A DNA stretch of 64,000 bases from contig JAVMKO010000003.1 of the NCBI GenBank assembly GCA_032164245.1, positions 42,348,890 through 42,412,889 of the forward strand, given 5' to 3'. The DNA is from Sternotherus odoratus. Lineage: Eukaryota > Chordata > Testudines > Kinosternidae. Below the pieces are notes generated by a model that was given only the letters and a program-made list of their open reading frames with translations, did not search any database and was not told where the DNA came from. Made by a program: the position numbers and the translations under genes. Shown in pieces: positions 1 to 12,881 of this stretch. Positions within the stretch are counted from its first letter, which is position 1; the number at the start of each line of letters is the position of its first letter.

Positions 1-131
1 GCACTCCGTCATTTTAAACCGGGAGACCGTTCAGTTCAGTGCCTCAAATTACTGCAATTGCCACAGTATAACAATTACTAGATGACCTCCTGAGATCCCT
101 TCCAGGTCCCTTCTAACCCTGATATTCTATG
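1..131 (+). mobile_element. CR1 LINE 3' end fragment
   Basis: The last part reads as the conserved CR1 3' untranslated tail: a block like 'gatgacctcctgagatcc', then a 'cccttct-aaccctgatattctatga' type ending. The same ending closes the larger CR1 copy at 4000-4015. Only the tail is present, as expected for 5'-truncated CR1 insertions. The left end is cut by the window. Confidence 0.7.
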
Positions 132-3049
132 AGAGAGGCAGTTCCTCAGATATCTAGGACCCAACTATTATGTTCATGGCATACACACAGAGAAATTAGG
201 TAAAAACATAAAGTACCCTTGCTGGAAAGTTTCAGCATAAAACTACTTTATTCCTTAGAATTCAGAATCCTAGCATGCAAGATTCAAAAAACAGAGAAAG
301 ACAATGAAGGCTGCTCCTCAAAACTGATAGGTACAACTTCTATTGCCTCTTTCTAGACTGGCTCTTTTCAGACTTATTGTTACTCCCAGATCACACACTT
401 CACTATGGAACTCTCTGCCAAACCCACAAGAAGGACTGGGAAACCCACACAAATACTCTTAAAGAAGGAGCTTTCAATTCCAATACAGTCCTTAGTACAC
501 AACACTAACATATTTTAGGCTTCATAGAACAAAGCTAACATTTAAACTTTATCTGGAAATCAACTGAAAGCCAGTGCAAACAGGCAGATACATACTTCTG
601 ATTGGTTTGCAGACATATATCCTCTACAGAAATCTAATCTTGAGGTGACAAAGGTAAAGATAACTTTAACAAAAACTCATATTTGAAAGAAAAAGGTCAC
701 AACCTTCCTTCCATACAAATAATGAAAAGCTCTACTGGCAACTGTGTCAACCTTGTTCTCTGCCAGCTGATGAGGATATATCAAGACACTCAGGTTGAGA
801 ACCTTAACAATAAATGGTGGACATAAGGCCTCAGTCAGAGATATCCATATAATCTCTGCTATTTCTTCCAGTTATGTTCCCCTTAAGTAAGAATTATTGT
901 ATTCCAAGTCACCATTGCTGAGGGGTCAACAAATAATGTCTCAGCAACGGTGGGTAACAAAAAAAGACTAATTTTAGAGACATGCTGTTATCATCAGTGA
1001 TGCTATACTTCAAATAACCATTATAGCCACTGATTTTAGACCATAACTACATTGTACTCTGATGAGTAAGTAAGCAGACTCAGAACTTTGATTTCTACAA
1101 ATGTTTTGGAAGGGCTGGAATCTGCACACTACAATAAAATGTGAATTGTGATAAAGCACATTTTGTTTTCTGATGAATGTGCAAAGCAAGGCCCACTGAC
1201 TTGATTGTCATTTGCATGTTCACATGTCCATACATGCACACTCAATTGCAATATTTCATTCAAAGGGCACATAATGGGCTTTAGTGGACCACAGTACAAT
1301 AGCCTGTAACTCATATAAAAATGATCATCACAACCTTATTCCAAGACAGCACCATTATAAAAAAAAATCCATATGGATGACAGAAACACATAGTAAACAA
1401 GTGAAAAAAGGGTAAAAACTACACCCGAGAAATAAGTCTGTACTCCTGTGATGAAGGCTATATTTAAGTATAATTATTGCTTATGCAGCAAAACTAATGA
1501 CTTGTAAGTATTCATTATATGCATCATTTACTCACCTTCGTTTTCCTAGCAAAACTAACCACCTACTCTTTGCTTTCAAAAAAACAAAAAAAAACCAACA
1601 ACACATGGATTCTTCTTTTAATTATAATGTCTTTTTGATGCAGTGGGTTAGGTTGTGTCAGAACTTCTATTATAGAAGCTGGTACACATCTGCTTGTTGC
1701 AAATGTTCTTCCAAACGAAATTAAAATGTATTGTACACAGTCTAAGAGTTTGGGGGGAAATATGAAAAAAATTGCAAAGGATATATAAATGATACAGTTT
1801 AAAATAATAATAATGGGGGTGGTTCCCGGTTGCTGTAGCTAGGCATAGCTCCATTGACTTCTGTCCCTATATGTCAGAATTTCAGCATGTTTCACTTACA
1901 ATTCCAACACGGCCTGGATTGATTTTTTTCTTAACTGTTCGAACTAGCATTTAAAATATGTGGGGTTCTATGTATTAATAGTGGGCCTGTGGTTAGTGCT
2001 TTGCATTGCCATGTGAGATCCACATTCAATTCCTCAGGCGGATCACTCATTCCCCAGTCCATCAGCGGTTCGAAGAGTTATTGTGACAGCATATTCAGCC
2101 CTTCAGATGGAGGGAACATCCTAAACCTACTCTTTTCTAACATCTTCAGGAGTGGCAGCACTGATGGACTCCAAAAGGGAAAGCCTTCTCCACCTGGCCA
2201 AACAAAAGTCACCTTAAAGGAGAAGAGCCAAAAATGGAAAACCTGTCTAAAAATGTGCCTAGCAAACATGAAATGGTTATATGTCCATGTGTAGCAATTT
2301 GCTGGTCCATGGGTTATTTATACAGAAGCAAATTCTGTAGCCAATGATCAATCCAAGTAATTGGGCAATGGAAGCCATAGCCAATGAAGGTGGACATGAA
2401 ATGGAATGTTCCCCACCACCAGATGTGAACGCAGTATCAGGGCCACATCATAAAGAGTTGCTGCATGCTGGCCCACTCTGCAGGAGGACTGGGAGGTGGA
2501 CACCAATTTTTTGCACATTCATCAGACCATTCCTCTCCTCAAGCCCACTCCTGACCCCCTTGCACAGGCCATATGATCATGTTCCCTTTCAAGTGTCCAT
2601 GCAGAGTGAAGGACAGTATTTTAACTCTGGTATTACGATACAGTTAAATTACCAGATTGATTCTGTGGACTAAAATATATATAGTGCACTGTGTTTTAGG
2701 GAAATATTCTACTCTTTATGTAGGCACAAAACTCTCAACAACACTACTTGAGTTAGATGTGCTAATCAGGAGAACAATTCAACTCTGGGAACAAAGGTTT
2801 CTATTCTCCTCTTGATAATAATACATAATTTCCATTTACAGCAACATAGGCCTAGAGAAAACTTTAAGTTAGAAGAAACTTCATGAACAGCCTGAACATG
2901 TACTTACAGTAAACTGTGCACCATATGAAAAAAACACTTGCCTGATTTTGTGTGGTTAAGTTCCACCCCACCCCACCCCACATACACACCCAACAAAAAC
3001 TGGGAGCACTGGTATTAAAGGAAAACTAATGTTACAATAGCAAATAATA
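132..3049. other. AT-rich non-coding stretch, no gene recognised
   Basis: Only short chance ORFs with no recognisable domains are present. About 1985-2040 there is a weak tRNA-like pattern (an A-box-like 'gtggttagtgc' and a degenerate B-box-like 'attcaattcct') that may be a decayed SINE. About 2960-2985 is a short CCCCA-rich low-complexity run. Confidence 0.5.
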
Positions 3050-3130
3050 ATACTTACTATTTTTTCACACTGTATGTTCAAAGTATTGACAGACATTACC
3101 TAGTTAATCCTTAAAACACCTTTCTGAGTT
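3050..3130 (+). repeat. MIR/L2-like 3' segment
   Basis: The text around 'acctagttaatccttaaaacacc' resembles the 'taatcctcacaacaccc' block shared by MIR-type SINEs and L2/CR1-like LINE tails. It is short and diverged, and the family is not certain. Confidence 0.35.
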
Positions 3131-4016
3131 TTTTTGAGGATTTCAGTTTTGTAGATGACACTAAACTGGAGGAGTGGTAGATATGGTGTAGGGTAGGGAT
3201 AGGATACAGAGGGACCTAGAAAAATTAGAGGATTGGGCCAAAAGAAATCTGATGAGGTTCAACAAGGACAAGTGCAGAGTCCTGCACTTGGGACAGAAGA
3301 ATCCCATGCACTACTACAGACTAGAAACAAAGTGGCTAGGCAACAGTTCTTCAGAAAAGGACCTAGGGATTACAGTGGATGAGAAGCTGGATATGAGTCA
3401 ACAGGGTGCCCTTGTCACCAATAATGTCACTAACAACATTTTGTGCAGTATAAGTAGGAGCATTGCCAGCAGATTGAGGGATGTGATCATCCTCCTCTAT
3501 TCGGCATTGGTGAGGCCTCATCTGGAGTACTATGTCCAGTTTTGGGATCCACATTACAAGAAGGATGTGGAAGGCAACAAAAATGATTAGGGGGTTAGAG
3601 CACATGACTTATGCGGAGAGACTGAGGAAGCTGGAATTATTTAGTCTGCAGAAGAGAAGAATGAGGGGGGATTTGATAGCTGCTTTCAACTACATGAAAG
3701 GGGGCTCCAAAGAGGATGGATCTAGACTGTTCTCAGTGGTAGCAAATTACAGAAGACGGAGTAATGGTCTCAAGTTGCAGTGTGGGATGTTTAGGTGGAT
3801 TTTAGGAAAAACTTTTTCACTAGAAGGGTGGTAAAACACTGGAATGTGTTACCTAGGGAGGCGATGGAATCTCCTTCCTTAGAGGTTTTTAAGATCTGGC
3901 TTGACAAAGCCCTGGTTTGGATGATTTAGGTGGGGATTGGCTCTGCTTTGAGATGGGGGTTGGACTAATGGTCTTCCAGAGGTCCCTTCCAACCCTGATA
4001 TTCTATGATTCTAGTA
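3131..4016 (+). mobile_element. CR1 LINE, C-terminal reverse transcriptase and 3' UTR (decayed)
   Basis: Plus-strand translation shows the C-terminal part of a CR1 reverse transcriptase. An FVDDTKL-like catalytic box lies at about 3145. It is followed by 'RFNKDKCRVLHLGQKN' (3255-3300), 'SEKDLGITVDEKLDMS' (about 3350) and 'LVRPHLEYYVQFWDPH' (about 3510-3555). Reading then changes frame near 3550-3600 into 'GLEHMTYAERLRKLELFSL'. The copy ends with the CR1 tail 'ccctgatattctatgattct'. It is 5'-truncated and frameshifted, so it is a dead insertion. CR1 is the dominant non-LTR family of birds, crocodiles and turtles. Confidence 0.92.
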
Positions 4017-6236
4017 CATAGCTGGGTAAGAAAGGGAAAGTGTCACAGAAAGTGTGCTACAGTCACACAGACATGTCAATGGCAGAAATAGACATAGAAA
4101 CCAGGACCTTCTGATACTTCTTGCTGCAGAACCACACTGCTTTCTCATAATTTCAGGCAAAACCAATGTAAAAACATGTATTGAACTCATCCCCATGTCA
4201 GCCAGTATCCAAGCACAGCAGCCTATCAGATTACTGAATTCAGTAATGTGTCTAGTGGCACAGGTGGGTTAAAAGACATATGTGGTGTTTCAAGGCTAAA
4301 TTTCCTTGCTTTTCTGATACAGTTTTAACAGTTTCCCATTGTGGTTTTTACTATGTGAATATAATTAGTCTTTGTCACCTGCATCTTTTATTTCATATTC
4401 TGTAATGCAGTTCAATTTACAGTTCCTAACAGCAAGTGGTAGGTTTTCTCAGTGACTAAGTAAAGATGATTACTCCTGAGGAGAAGGGGGAAAGAGAGAT
4501 AAATTATCTGTTTTGCAATTCCATTTGTTTCTAAACAAAATAATTAAGGATCAATAAGGATGATAGTCCACTTTCAAACAAAATTTTATTTATGATGCAA
4601 ACATAGATTTTAGCATGTTTATGGAGAGTTTGCATTGCAACTTGGTCAGAAAAAAATAAATGATAATCTCACAGCCTGGGGGGGAAGAAGATTGGAGCAT
4701 TGTCCATTACAGACTCAAGGAAAGGATTATCACCTCAGAGGTACTTTGGCGATATGTTGGTAGTGCCCCAATCAGTCTGTTGCTCATGTTGCGTATTTGC
4801 CATACTGGTGATATTCTGAAGTGTCCTGGACAAACCTTATGGAAATAAGATAAACTACTGATTACGTTAAACTTTGTTCATTCAGGTTTAATACCCCTGG
4901 GGTCCATTATATTAAAAAAAATAATTATATATGTGTTATTGTAGAATTATATATAACTCCTCTAGAAAGAGGGGGATGCTAATGTAATTCCTCCAGTTAT
5001 CTTCCCCTTTGAAACTACCTCCTGGAGAGATTTGAATATACTAGCTCAGATTGGATTTTCCAGGGATCAACAGTCAAAGAAAGGATTTCTAGATGAGTAG
5101 CCTGGTTTTATACAGGGTCAAGGCTTTCTTCTGTATCCAGAAAATTAATAGGACCCCTGGTTCACAAAGGACCCCAATCCTTAGGAAAGGATTGGGAGTA
5201 CTGGGTCTATGGAGGTCTCATAAGACTGCATGTGTGTTCTGAGCTGAAGCCATGATGAACTTGAAACCACAAGAAAACCCCTTGAGTAGGTTGTTGAAGG
5301 AGTTGAACTATGTGAGGGTTGGAGTGCTATCTGATAAGCTGATTAACATGTGTGCACAATCCTTAATTGTTTTTATATATATATTCTCTGTAATGATTTT
5401 ATCTTAAGAAAAAGTACGCTTGGTAACTATAACTGTGGGAAGTCACACTGTTAACCATCCTTTAAAAGAAAGCAAGCATGCCTGCTTAGGTGGCCTGTCT
5501 TTTTCTGGGATATCACCATATAGTCAGGGCACTATGCAGCATAGAAATAAACTGGTCAGAACGGAGTGAGATGTGGTTCTCCACTCAAGAAAAGTAGTGG
5601 CTGAGGAGCCAAAAGCCTGAGAGTTGATGCACTTACTCAACCACTTAGAAGAAATACAGGTGAAGTTGCCTTTAGCTATGACAGTATGCTTAGCCCAAGT
5701 TGTGATTCTGATCTTAACCCTACACCTGCTGGAGTCAATGGAGCATGGCTGCCATGGTGAGTTACTTGGCTTGTCTCTAAACTGGCATCTGTTGGTCTCC
5801 TTTTGCTTTATTTCTTCTCTATTGTGGAGAAAGAAAAAGAGTTGTGGAACTGTGCCATGTACTACCCACTCACTGCACCAAACTCACAACAGATAATGCA
5901 TAAAATAATACAACTATCCTTTTTCTTTCTTGCATGCTTTGATCAGCAGTGAAATAGTTAATAATATTTACATTAACATAATTATCCAGCTGACTTAACA
6001 GCTCATTGAGAGGAGAAGGGACAGCTTAAACCTATTATTTCAAGCTTTCTGAAATCACAGTGTGTAGTATACTTGAATTCACAGTACAAAGGGTTTCCTT
6101 TACAAGCATAACGTACAGAAAATTCCTTTTAAAAACATTGAAGCTGAGATTCCAGAGCACATGATGGCTAATTGCGGGGAGTTACAACATAATGAAACCC
6201 ACATAATAGAAGTATGCTCTCTATTCAATGCCAGAG
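4017..6236. other. AT-rich non-coding stretch, no gene recognised
   Basis: There are no domains, splice-consistent exon chains or RNA genes visible. ORFs here are short and lack recognisable motifs. No repeat family is recognised with confidence. Confidence 0.5.
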
Positions 6237-6542
6237 GGCAGGTCTATACTACATACCAGATTGGCAGGTAGCGATCAATCTTCTGGGGGTTGATTTATTG
6301 CATCTAGTCTAGACATGGTAAATTGATCCCCGAGCACTCTCCCATTAGCTTCGTTACTCCTCCACCACAAGAGGCGCAAGTGGAGTGGACGGGGGAGTGA
6401 TAGTAGTTGACTCAGCACTGTAAAGTCACCACAGTAAATTAACCTAAATACGTCAACTTCAGTTATGCTATTCCCATAGCTAAAGGTGCATATTTTAGGT
6501 CGATTTCCCCCCCACACACACACAGTGTAGACAGGGCAGAGC
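6237..6542. mobile_element. Non-autonomous DNA transposon (MITE)
   Basis: About 306 bp bounded by imperfect inverted ends: 'gggcaggtctatactac' on the left and the complement of 'gtgtagacagggcagag' on the right. The 'TCTACACT' terminal style is shared with several other short elements in this window and with the Harbinger element at 55155. There is no coding capacity. Exact ends and superfamily are uncertain. Confidence 0.6.
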
Positions 6543-6554
6543 CTACCATTGATT

Positions 6555-6905
6555 GGTCTTAATAAGATTTTGCACTTATATAAAACTTTTAAAATGTTAT
6601 TTAATTATGTTTCACAACAGCTGTAGGAGGTAAGTCAACTTCATTAATCCCATTTTATTAGTGGCAAAACTGAGAGGTTGAGTGACTTGCTCAATGACCC
6701 ATATTAAGTTAGTGTGAGAGGTAATATGGGAACCACAGTCTGCTAGACTGCAGTGTCTACTGGGCAACACACTTAGCACTTATTAACAAATTTCCACATC
6801 ATTAAAATAGGGTTAATGATATCTATCATGCTCATAGGGCATTGTGAGGCATAACGAAAACATGCCTAACTTAAAGTGCTATACAAATGCAAAGTATTAT
6901 ATCAC
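6555..6905. repeat. MIR-like SINE pieces in two orientations
   Basis: Positions 6640-6700 contain the familiar 'cccattttattag-ggcaaaactgagaggttgagtgacttgctcaatg' block of MIR-like, tRNA-derived amniote SINEs. A likely reverse-oriented tRNA-related head lies near 6735-6785. Positions 6800-6905 resemble the 'gggttaatgatat...aaagtgctatacaaatgc' tail typical of L2/MIR-type repeats. Both pieces are strongly diverged. Confidence 0.5.
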
Positions 6906-8403
6906 GTTTGAAATTCTGTGCTATGGACCAGTAGATTATTCTACGTCTTTGAGAGATGCAAACACAGAACAAATTTCATTTTAGTCCATGGTAAATAATT
7001 TAAACTTTTTAACAAAAATGGCTATTCAATTTTTTTCATGTAATACTGTTAAATACTGTCCAGGCCCACAAAATTCAGAGGATGCTAAATGACATAAAAT
7101 GAAATAGTTGCAAATTTCAAACTAATGCTGAGAATTTGGCCCGATTTTGCATGATTCTAGTTGCTGTATGGTGGGAATGGTAGGGAGCTTTGATCAGCTC
7201 AGAGTCACATTTTCACAAACATCCTCTGATTTTGTGCCCCAAACATTGCAAATACAATCAAATACAAGCATGAATGACAGAATTACCCACTTTAGGAGTG
7301 CAAGTATATTTTCATTTGCATTTCAGATGGTTACTGTCTATATGATAACATTTATGTCCATTACTGAGTTTTCCAATTAACTTGTACCAGCTATTGACTG
7401 TGAGAACAACATTGTGGATACAAGCTTAGGGGCTGGATTTGGCCGGTTGCGTCAATCTGAATGTGGCAACCATATGAAATTTAGCCAAGTTCACTTGCTC
7501 ACTGGACATAGACTTCATAAATTAATAATTCTATACCTTTCAATGGCTGTGTCACACTTATTTGCTTTCTGAAAAGGAAAAGCCTCATGATTTAAAGAAT
7601 TTAAACCTCTCCAACCTTCTGTACCTCTAATATATATCATGAGCTAGAATGTGGTGCCCTTTGTAGCCTGATCTATAAAGTGATATTTAAATTTATCTAC
7701 TGTGAAAGTCTGAGCATGTTCTGCTTCCATCTCAGCTTGACTTGCGAGGTTGTCATTAGAATGAGGCCCCCAAGGAGCAACAATCCACTGTGTATTTTCT
7801 GACTAGCTAAGTTATAAACTTTATTAGTAAAACAGACAAAAGCACAAGTGCTGCAATATAGCAAAGGAGATGGAGGCAATAAAGAATGTCCATCCCTTGA
7901 GGTCCATTCCCAAAGTAGGTGAGGTGGAAAAAAAGCATGATCATAAGGCAATGTGTTCCAGTGAATTCCACTGCTTACAGCCTGGGTTTCATATTTTATA
8001 AGGGGTTATGCCTTAACCCACTGTACTCTATACATATTCAGTTATGGTTTCAGCCTCTTTTCCTTACACATACTTCCACACTTCAGTAATATTGGGTTTC
8101 CTAACAGCAATAGGTCAATTAGTCATTTATGTTATACTCATTATCATTTATGTCAATTAATTGCCATGTTATGTCCATGGTTAGTATGTGTAAGTCTTAA
8201 TTATGCTCAATATCCTTTAAACTCTCCCTAAAATTCCAGAAATATATTTTTGCAGTTTCATACCCCTCTTTTTCCCAGCACATAAAACTTTTGTTAACTA
8301 TCATATTCATTTTGTGACATAGGGTCTTTTAATGGTTAGGTCCTATGCCATGCTACTCATGTCATGCTGTTCCTTGAAGAGGCTAAGTTAATTGTCATAT
8401 ACA
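6906..8403. other. Non-coding stretch, no gene recognised
   Basis: AT-rich sequence with only short ORFs. The part from about 7690 to 8100, with an 'actttattagtaaaacag' motif, could be a decayed interspersed repeat on the minus strand, but I cannot name a family. Confidence 0.4.
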
Positions 8404-8703
8404 GGCGTGTCATGTTTTATGCAAGGGTTATGTTCTGCGATTACCCCTTAAAGCGGAAATCACTTATAGTGAAACTCTCCTTGAGGTCACTATACAGAAC
8501 GTTTACCTGGGCGGGAGTGGGGGGGCACTACTGCCCCGATCCCGCGGGCAGGCTGCCAGCTCCAGCCCCAGCTCCTGCGGCAGCGGGTGGGCTGCAGGGC
8601 AGCCGGCCACGACCCCTGTTTTTGTTTTTGTTTTTGTTTTTGTGTGTGTTTGGCCAGCCGTGTATAGTTAAATTCACTCATGTTAAATGCGCGTAAAATG
8701 TGA
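8404..8703. mobile_element. Probable MITE with GC-rich core
   Basis: Imperfect inverted ends: 'tcatgttttatgcaagggtta' at about 8410 pairs with the complement of 'gttaaatgcgcgtaaaatgtga' at about 8680. The interior is abruptly GC-rich (8510-8610) and is followed by a (GTTTTT)n simple repeat at 8617-8641. The GC-rich interior keeps both strands open for about 60-110 codons, which is a composition effect. Confidence 0.5.
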
Positions 8704-9067
8704 CTAGCTGTAAGCCCAAAGATCCTGGTATTACATCTTTAGAATTCCTGTGCCCTACATATATATACGGCTGTTATACATATGACCAGCTAAACCTTAC
8801 TTATTTGGAGTAGTACCTCATTTCTTGAGCAGTCCTGCTCTACTTAACAGGATGATGTGTGGAGTAAGGTGTTATTCAATCAGCTTAAGGTTGACGCAAT
8901 CTGGTCTAATTAAATTACATACCAGGAATACACTTGAAAGCATTTCAAATTAAGCACTAATCATAACAACAAAACCAAAGTATAATCAAAACATTCTATC
9001 ACTTTAGTGGCTAGTATTTGCCTTTAGTTTTAATGCACTTTGTTTTTTATGAATGCTGGTAGAACCA
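8704..9067. other. Short non-coding gap
   Basis: AT-rich, nothing recognised. Confidence 0.4.
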
Positions 9068-9366
9068 TCGGGCATATCTACATTGAAAAAAACCCAACCA
9101 TTTGAGTCAATTGACTTGGGCTTGCAGACCTCACACTACAGGGATAAAAACAATAGTGTAGTCATTCTTTCTTCTGCTGGAGCTCGGGCTCTGAGACCAT
9201 CCCCTCTCCTCAGATCTCAGAGCCTACACTCCAGCCCAAGCTAGAATGTGTACACTGCTATTTTTGGCACTATAGTGCAAGCCCTACAAGCCTGAGTCAG
9301 TTGATCTGAGTTGTGAAAATCACTGCTGTGGTTTGTTTGATTGGTTTTGCAGTGTAGGCATATCCA
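9068..9366. mobile_element. Non-autonomous DNA transposon (MITE)
   Basis: Inverted ends 'gggcatatctacattgaaaa' (left) and the complement of 'ttttgcagtgtaggcatatcc' (right) enclose about 300 bp. The interior has 'gagctcgggctctgagacca...tctcagagcc...ctccagcccaagct', itself partly palindromic, as in MITE families I associate with turtle genomes. No coding capacity. Confidence 0.65.
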
Positions 9367-10079
9367 TAGAGTATATTTTTTTAAGGGTAGCAAGGGTATG
9401 GTGAACAGTGATCCTTGCTATAACATCCCTTGGCCTAACAGCTATTTCTGTTCTCACTACTGTTCTAATGTTTTCCACCTGCAGTACATATCCTTGGCTT
9501 TGATCCACATTTGATACATTCTGAATGTAGGCCCAAGAATCCTAACAAAATGTAAGATGAAGATTTGAAGGTTTCTCTTAAGTCTGATTTAAACTTTGGT
9601 ATATTGGTATAGAGAAATTCCAGAAGCTACACAAGAGAAATACTGAAGTGAAATAAATTCTGAGGATTGGGTTGGAGTCAATTTGTGTTATATTTATGCT
9701 GTCACTCAATTGATTTGGCCTGAGTGAAGTGATGTGTCTGATTATTTATTGAGAGTATTTTTAAAACTTTTGTACTTTTTAAAAATCCCCCCCAAAAATG
9801 AAGAAAGCACATAAAGTAATAATAAAGTAAGATGACTAGTATATACATTTTGTACTAATACCCCAAATGTGTTTTACAGTTTATTTCTATTTTGTACCAG
9901 TGATGATGTCTGAAGTCTGATCTCCATGTGCTTGTGGATGATCTAAATTCTTCCCATAATTGTATTGAGTTACATTTTTTTTTAATGGAAGAGCAAATGC
10001 CTAAAAGGTAATGCAAAGACATTCAGGTGATGCACTTATAATTCTGTTTAGGAACTGGGAGAAGGACCCGTCTCGGAAT
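9367..10079. other. AT-rich non-coding stretch
   Basis: Only short ORFs without domains. Nothing recognised. Confidence 0.4.
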
Positions 10080-10189
10080 ATATTGCACTTGTTACGTAAA
10101 CGAGCTACAATCCAAAGTCTACATCAATTGTAAGATACAAAGTTAAAGAGAAAGACTTTGGATTGTAGCTCTTTCACTAAACCAATATA
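10080..10189. repeat. Long hairpin with a perfect 19-bp stem
   Basis: The arm 10102-10120 (gagctacaatccaaagtct) and the arm 10153-10171 are perfect reverse complements with a 32-nt loop. Outside a partly paired internal loop, TATATTG at 10080-10086 pairs with CAATATA at 10183-10189. The whole could fold as a hairpin of about 110 nt. It may be a small foldback element or a small-RNA precursor. The sequence alone does not decide. Confidence 0.6.
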
Positions 10190-11899
10190 ATAAATTTCAG
10201 AGATGTGATGTCAGCAGAAAAGTCCTATTTGATGCCATAAGTTTCTGTAAAATATTTACTAATTTAGGGAGCACCTGTCTTTTTGACAAAATTTAAGACT
10301 CCATTTAAAAAATATTCAAGCTAATTTTCCATATTTTATTCAGAAAAATAGTACAATATGCTGTACTCAGTACAGACTGTCTATAGTAAATCAACATCCA
10401 ATCTTATCACATCCTCACACAACAGGAATGAGTAGCTCAAAGGAGTGAAATTGGGTGAACAAGGTGACTTCCCAATTTTTTACGCATTAACTGTTTTCCA
10501 TCAAAAGCTGGGCTTTCTTATGCTGTTAATAAATGAAGGGGCAGATTGCCAGTCTGGCTCCTTTCTGGCTCCTGTCCAGACTTCATAAAGAATCTGGTGT
10601 TCCCGGATGTATATTAATTATTGGGAATGGGATATGCCACTGTCATTGACACAAAGGATAAGAAAAAGAAGTCATATTTTATACATGTCAGAAAGTGGTA
10701 TACAGCAAGGGGCCATGGCAATTTAACGCAATGTTGTTCATTTATAATAGAATGCCTGGATCTGCATCCACAGAGCCATAAACTTGAACTTTACTGGATG
10801 TACATTCTATTTCCCTAGATCACTGAAGCTATTAAACATCTGCACAATAAGTTATTGGTATGAAAATGGAAGACAACTACACTGTTGCATTCTTATATCT
10901 ATCTCTGTCTCTTTCTCAGTTGTAATTTTTAAAGGACTTAGCTTGGCAAGTTTGCTTCTTTTTAAATCTTTATTGTTGTGTTGGAATAAGGGATACTTTT
11001 CCTTTGGGGTCAGAGGCCTGGAGCTGGTCTGTTGGTCTGATTATTCCCACCCTCTGCACCTGAGAAAGAGGTGAAATGTAATGTAGCTCACCCTTATATA
11101 AAGAGAGCAGTAGGAAGGGGAAGAGGGAGTGAAACTGCAACACCCTCCAGGATAGTGAGGGTCCAGACGTGTTCCCCCAATGAACTGCTACTAGATTTAC
11201 TGCTGAGGGGAACTGTTCTAAAAACCAAACAAGAAAGGAGACTGGTTGGGAATTCTGCATTGCTTCAGCTCTGAGGTGAAAGCCAGGAAATCTAGTAACT
11301 GGAATTACTGGTGTGAGAGACTAATTTGGGAAAAGGACTGCTGTGCTTGCACAGACCTTAAAGAGTCTGCAAGGGTTTGATTATGGGTTTTTTTAAGAAG
11401 GGAGGACAAGCTTGTGCCTGTTCTAGAAGTAACTGCATGGAGTCTGCAGAGGAACCATCCTAAGGAGTTGAAGCTCAAGAGGGAACATCCCAATGATCTG
11501 CAGGTTATCCCCACCCATAGACACTGCAGATCCGCTTCCCATCCTAAAGTTGTCCTGTCTTGAGTAGCACCTTTGATGTTGTGGCAGCCCAACGAGAAAA
11601 TCAAGTGCTCCAGGAATGTTTCAATTAAAAGTCTGCTGTAAATAAAGTAGTGACTCCTGAACAGACATCTCATCAGTTTCCCACTTTGAATTATGGAATA
11701 AGATTTTTTTATTGAGTAGAGAGACAACCCCAAACCAAAAACCCCAAATATCAACTTCTAGTCTGAAAACTGCCCAGTGGGATCTCCTATGGCTAGCCCA
11801 TGCTCTTCCCTGGCAAGACACTTAGGTAAGGTGAAAACCAGAAATTTTGTTGGCCCAGTTCTTTAGGCCAGAGATGTATAAAGAAGAAACTTATTTCTG
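10190..11899. other. Non-coding stretch, possibly an unrecognised old repeat
   Basis: The longest ORFs (minus strand 11305-11754 and 10970-11260) have no recognisable domain and cysteine/leucine-rich translations typical of chance frames. From about 11000 to 11880 the sequence is more GC-rich than its surroundings and may be an old LTR or internal retroelement piece, but no family is recognisable. Confidence 0.35.
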
Positions 11900-12449
11900 C
11901 TCGTTATGCCTCAATTGCCAAAAAGTAGCCCAAGGGGATGGGACTGGAAACCTCTAGTCCCCAGACAGAGACCAACACCTACAAGATCTTCACCAAGCAT
12001 TCTTAAAACTGAAATACCCACCTGAGGAAGTAAGGAAACAGATAAACAGGGCCAGACGTGTACCCAGAAGCCTTCTGCTGCAAGAAAAACCCAAGAAAGA
12101 AACCACCAGACCACCACTGGCCATCACCTACAGTCCTCAGTTAAAACCTCTCCAACACATCATCAGTGATCTACAACCCATCCTGGACAACGATCCCTCA
12201 CTTTCAGAGGCCTTGGGAGGCAGGCCAGTCCTTCCCCACAGAAAACCTGCCAACCTGAAGCAGATTCTCATCAGCAACCACACACTGCACCATAGCAACT
12301 CTAACTCAGGAACCAATCCATGCAACAAACCTCTATGCCAACTCTGCCCACATATCTACACCAGCGACACCATCACAGGACCTAACCAGATCAGCCACAC
12401 CATCATTGGTTGATTCACCTGCACATCTATCAATATAATATATGCCATC

Positions 12450-12815
12450 ATGTGCCAGCAATGCCCCTCTGCTATGTACATCGGCCAAACTGGACAATCA
12501 CTACGTAAAAGAATAAATGGACACAAATCAGATATTAGGAATAGCAATATACAAAAGCCTGTTGTAGGAGAACATTTCAGCCTTCCTGGACATATAATAG
12601 CAGACCTAAAGACAGCCATATTGGAGCAAAAAAACTTCAAGACCAGACTTCAAAGGGAAACTGCTGAGCTCCAGTTCATCTGCAAATTCGACACCATTAG
12701 GTCTGGACTTAATATTGACTGTGAATGGCTCGCCAATTACAAAAGCAGTTTCTCCTTTCTGGGCGTTCACACCTCCAAATCACCTGTGGGAAGTAGGCCT
12801 CACCACCCCTCCTGA
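12450..12815 (+). pseudogene. GIY-YIG endonuclease domain of a Penelope-like element
   Basis: The 121-codon open frame begins CQQCPSAMYIGQTGQSLRKR, which shows a Cys pair then the Y-I-G...Q-T-G...L-x-x-R-I core of a GIY-YIG nuclease. It continues with INGHKSDIRN and PVVGEHFSLPGH, the H/E-containing second half. In Penelope-like elements this domain follows the reverse transcriptase and cuts the target DNA. Here it is separated from upstream sequence by a stop near 12412 and lies in a degraded copy. The ATG at 12450 is simply the first Met after that stop, and is not a true start. Confidence 0.8.
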
Positions 12816-12881
12816 TTGAATTTACCTTGCTTTCTTGCCTGCATATTTATATCTGCCTCTGGAGATTTTCACAACATTCAT

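Noticed and set aside
1989..2294. Small host gene near 2 kb
   Set aside because: The 101-codon frame has no domain, and a tRNA-like SINE trace overlaps its start.
11305..11754. 149-codon minus-strand ORF
   Set aside because: No domain, odd composition and no exon-like context. It overlaps a region that may be an old repeat.
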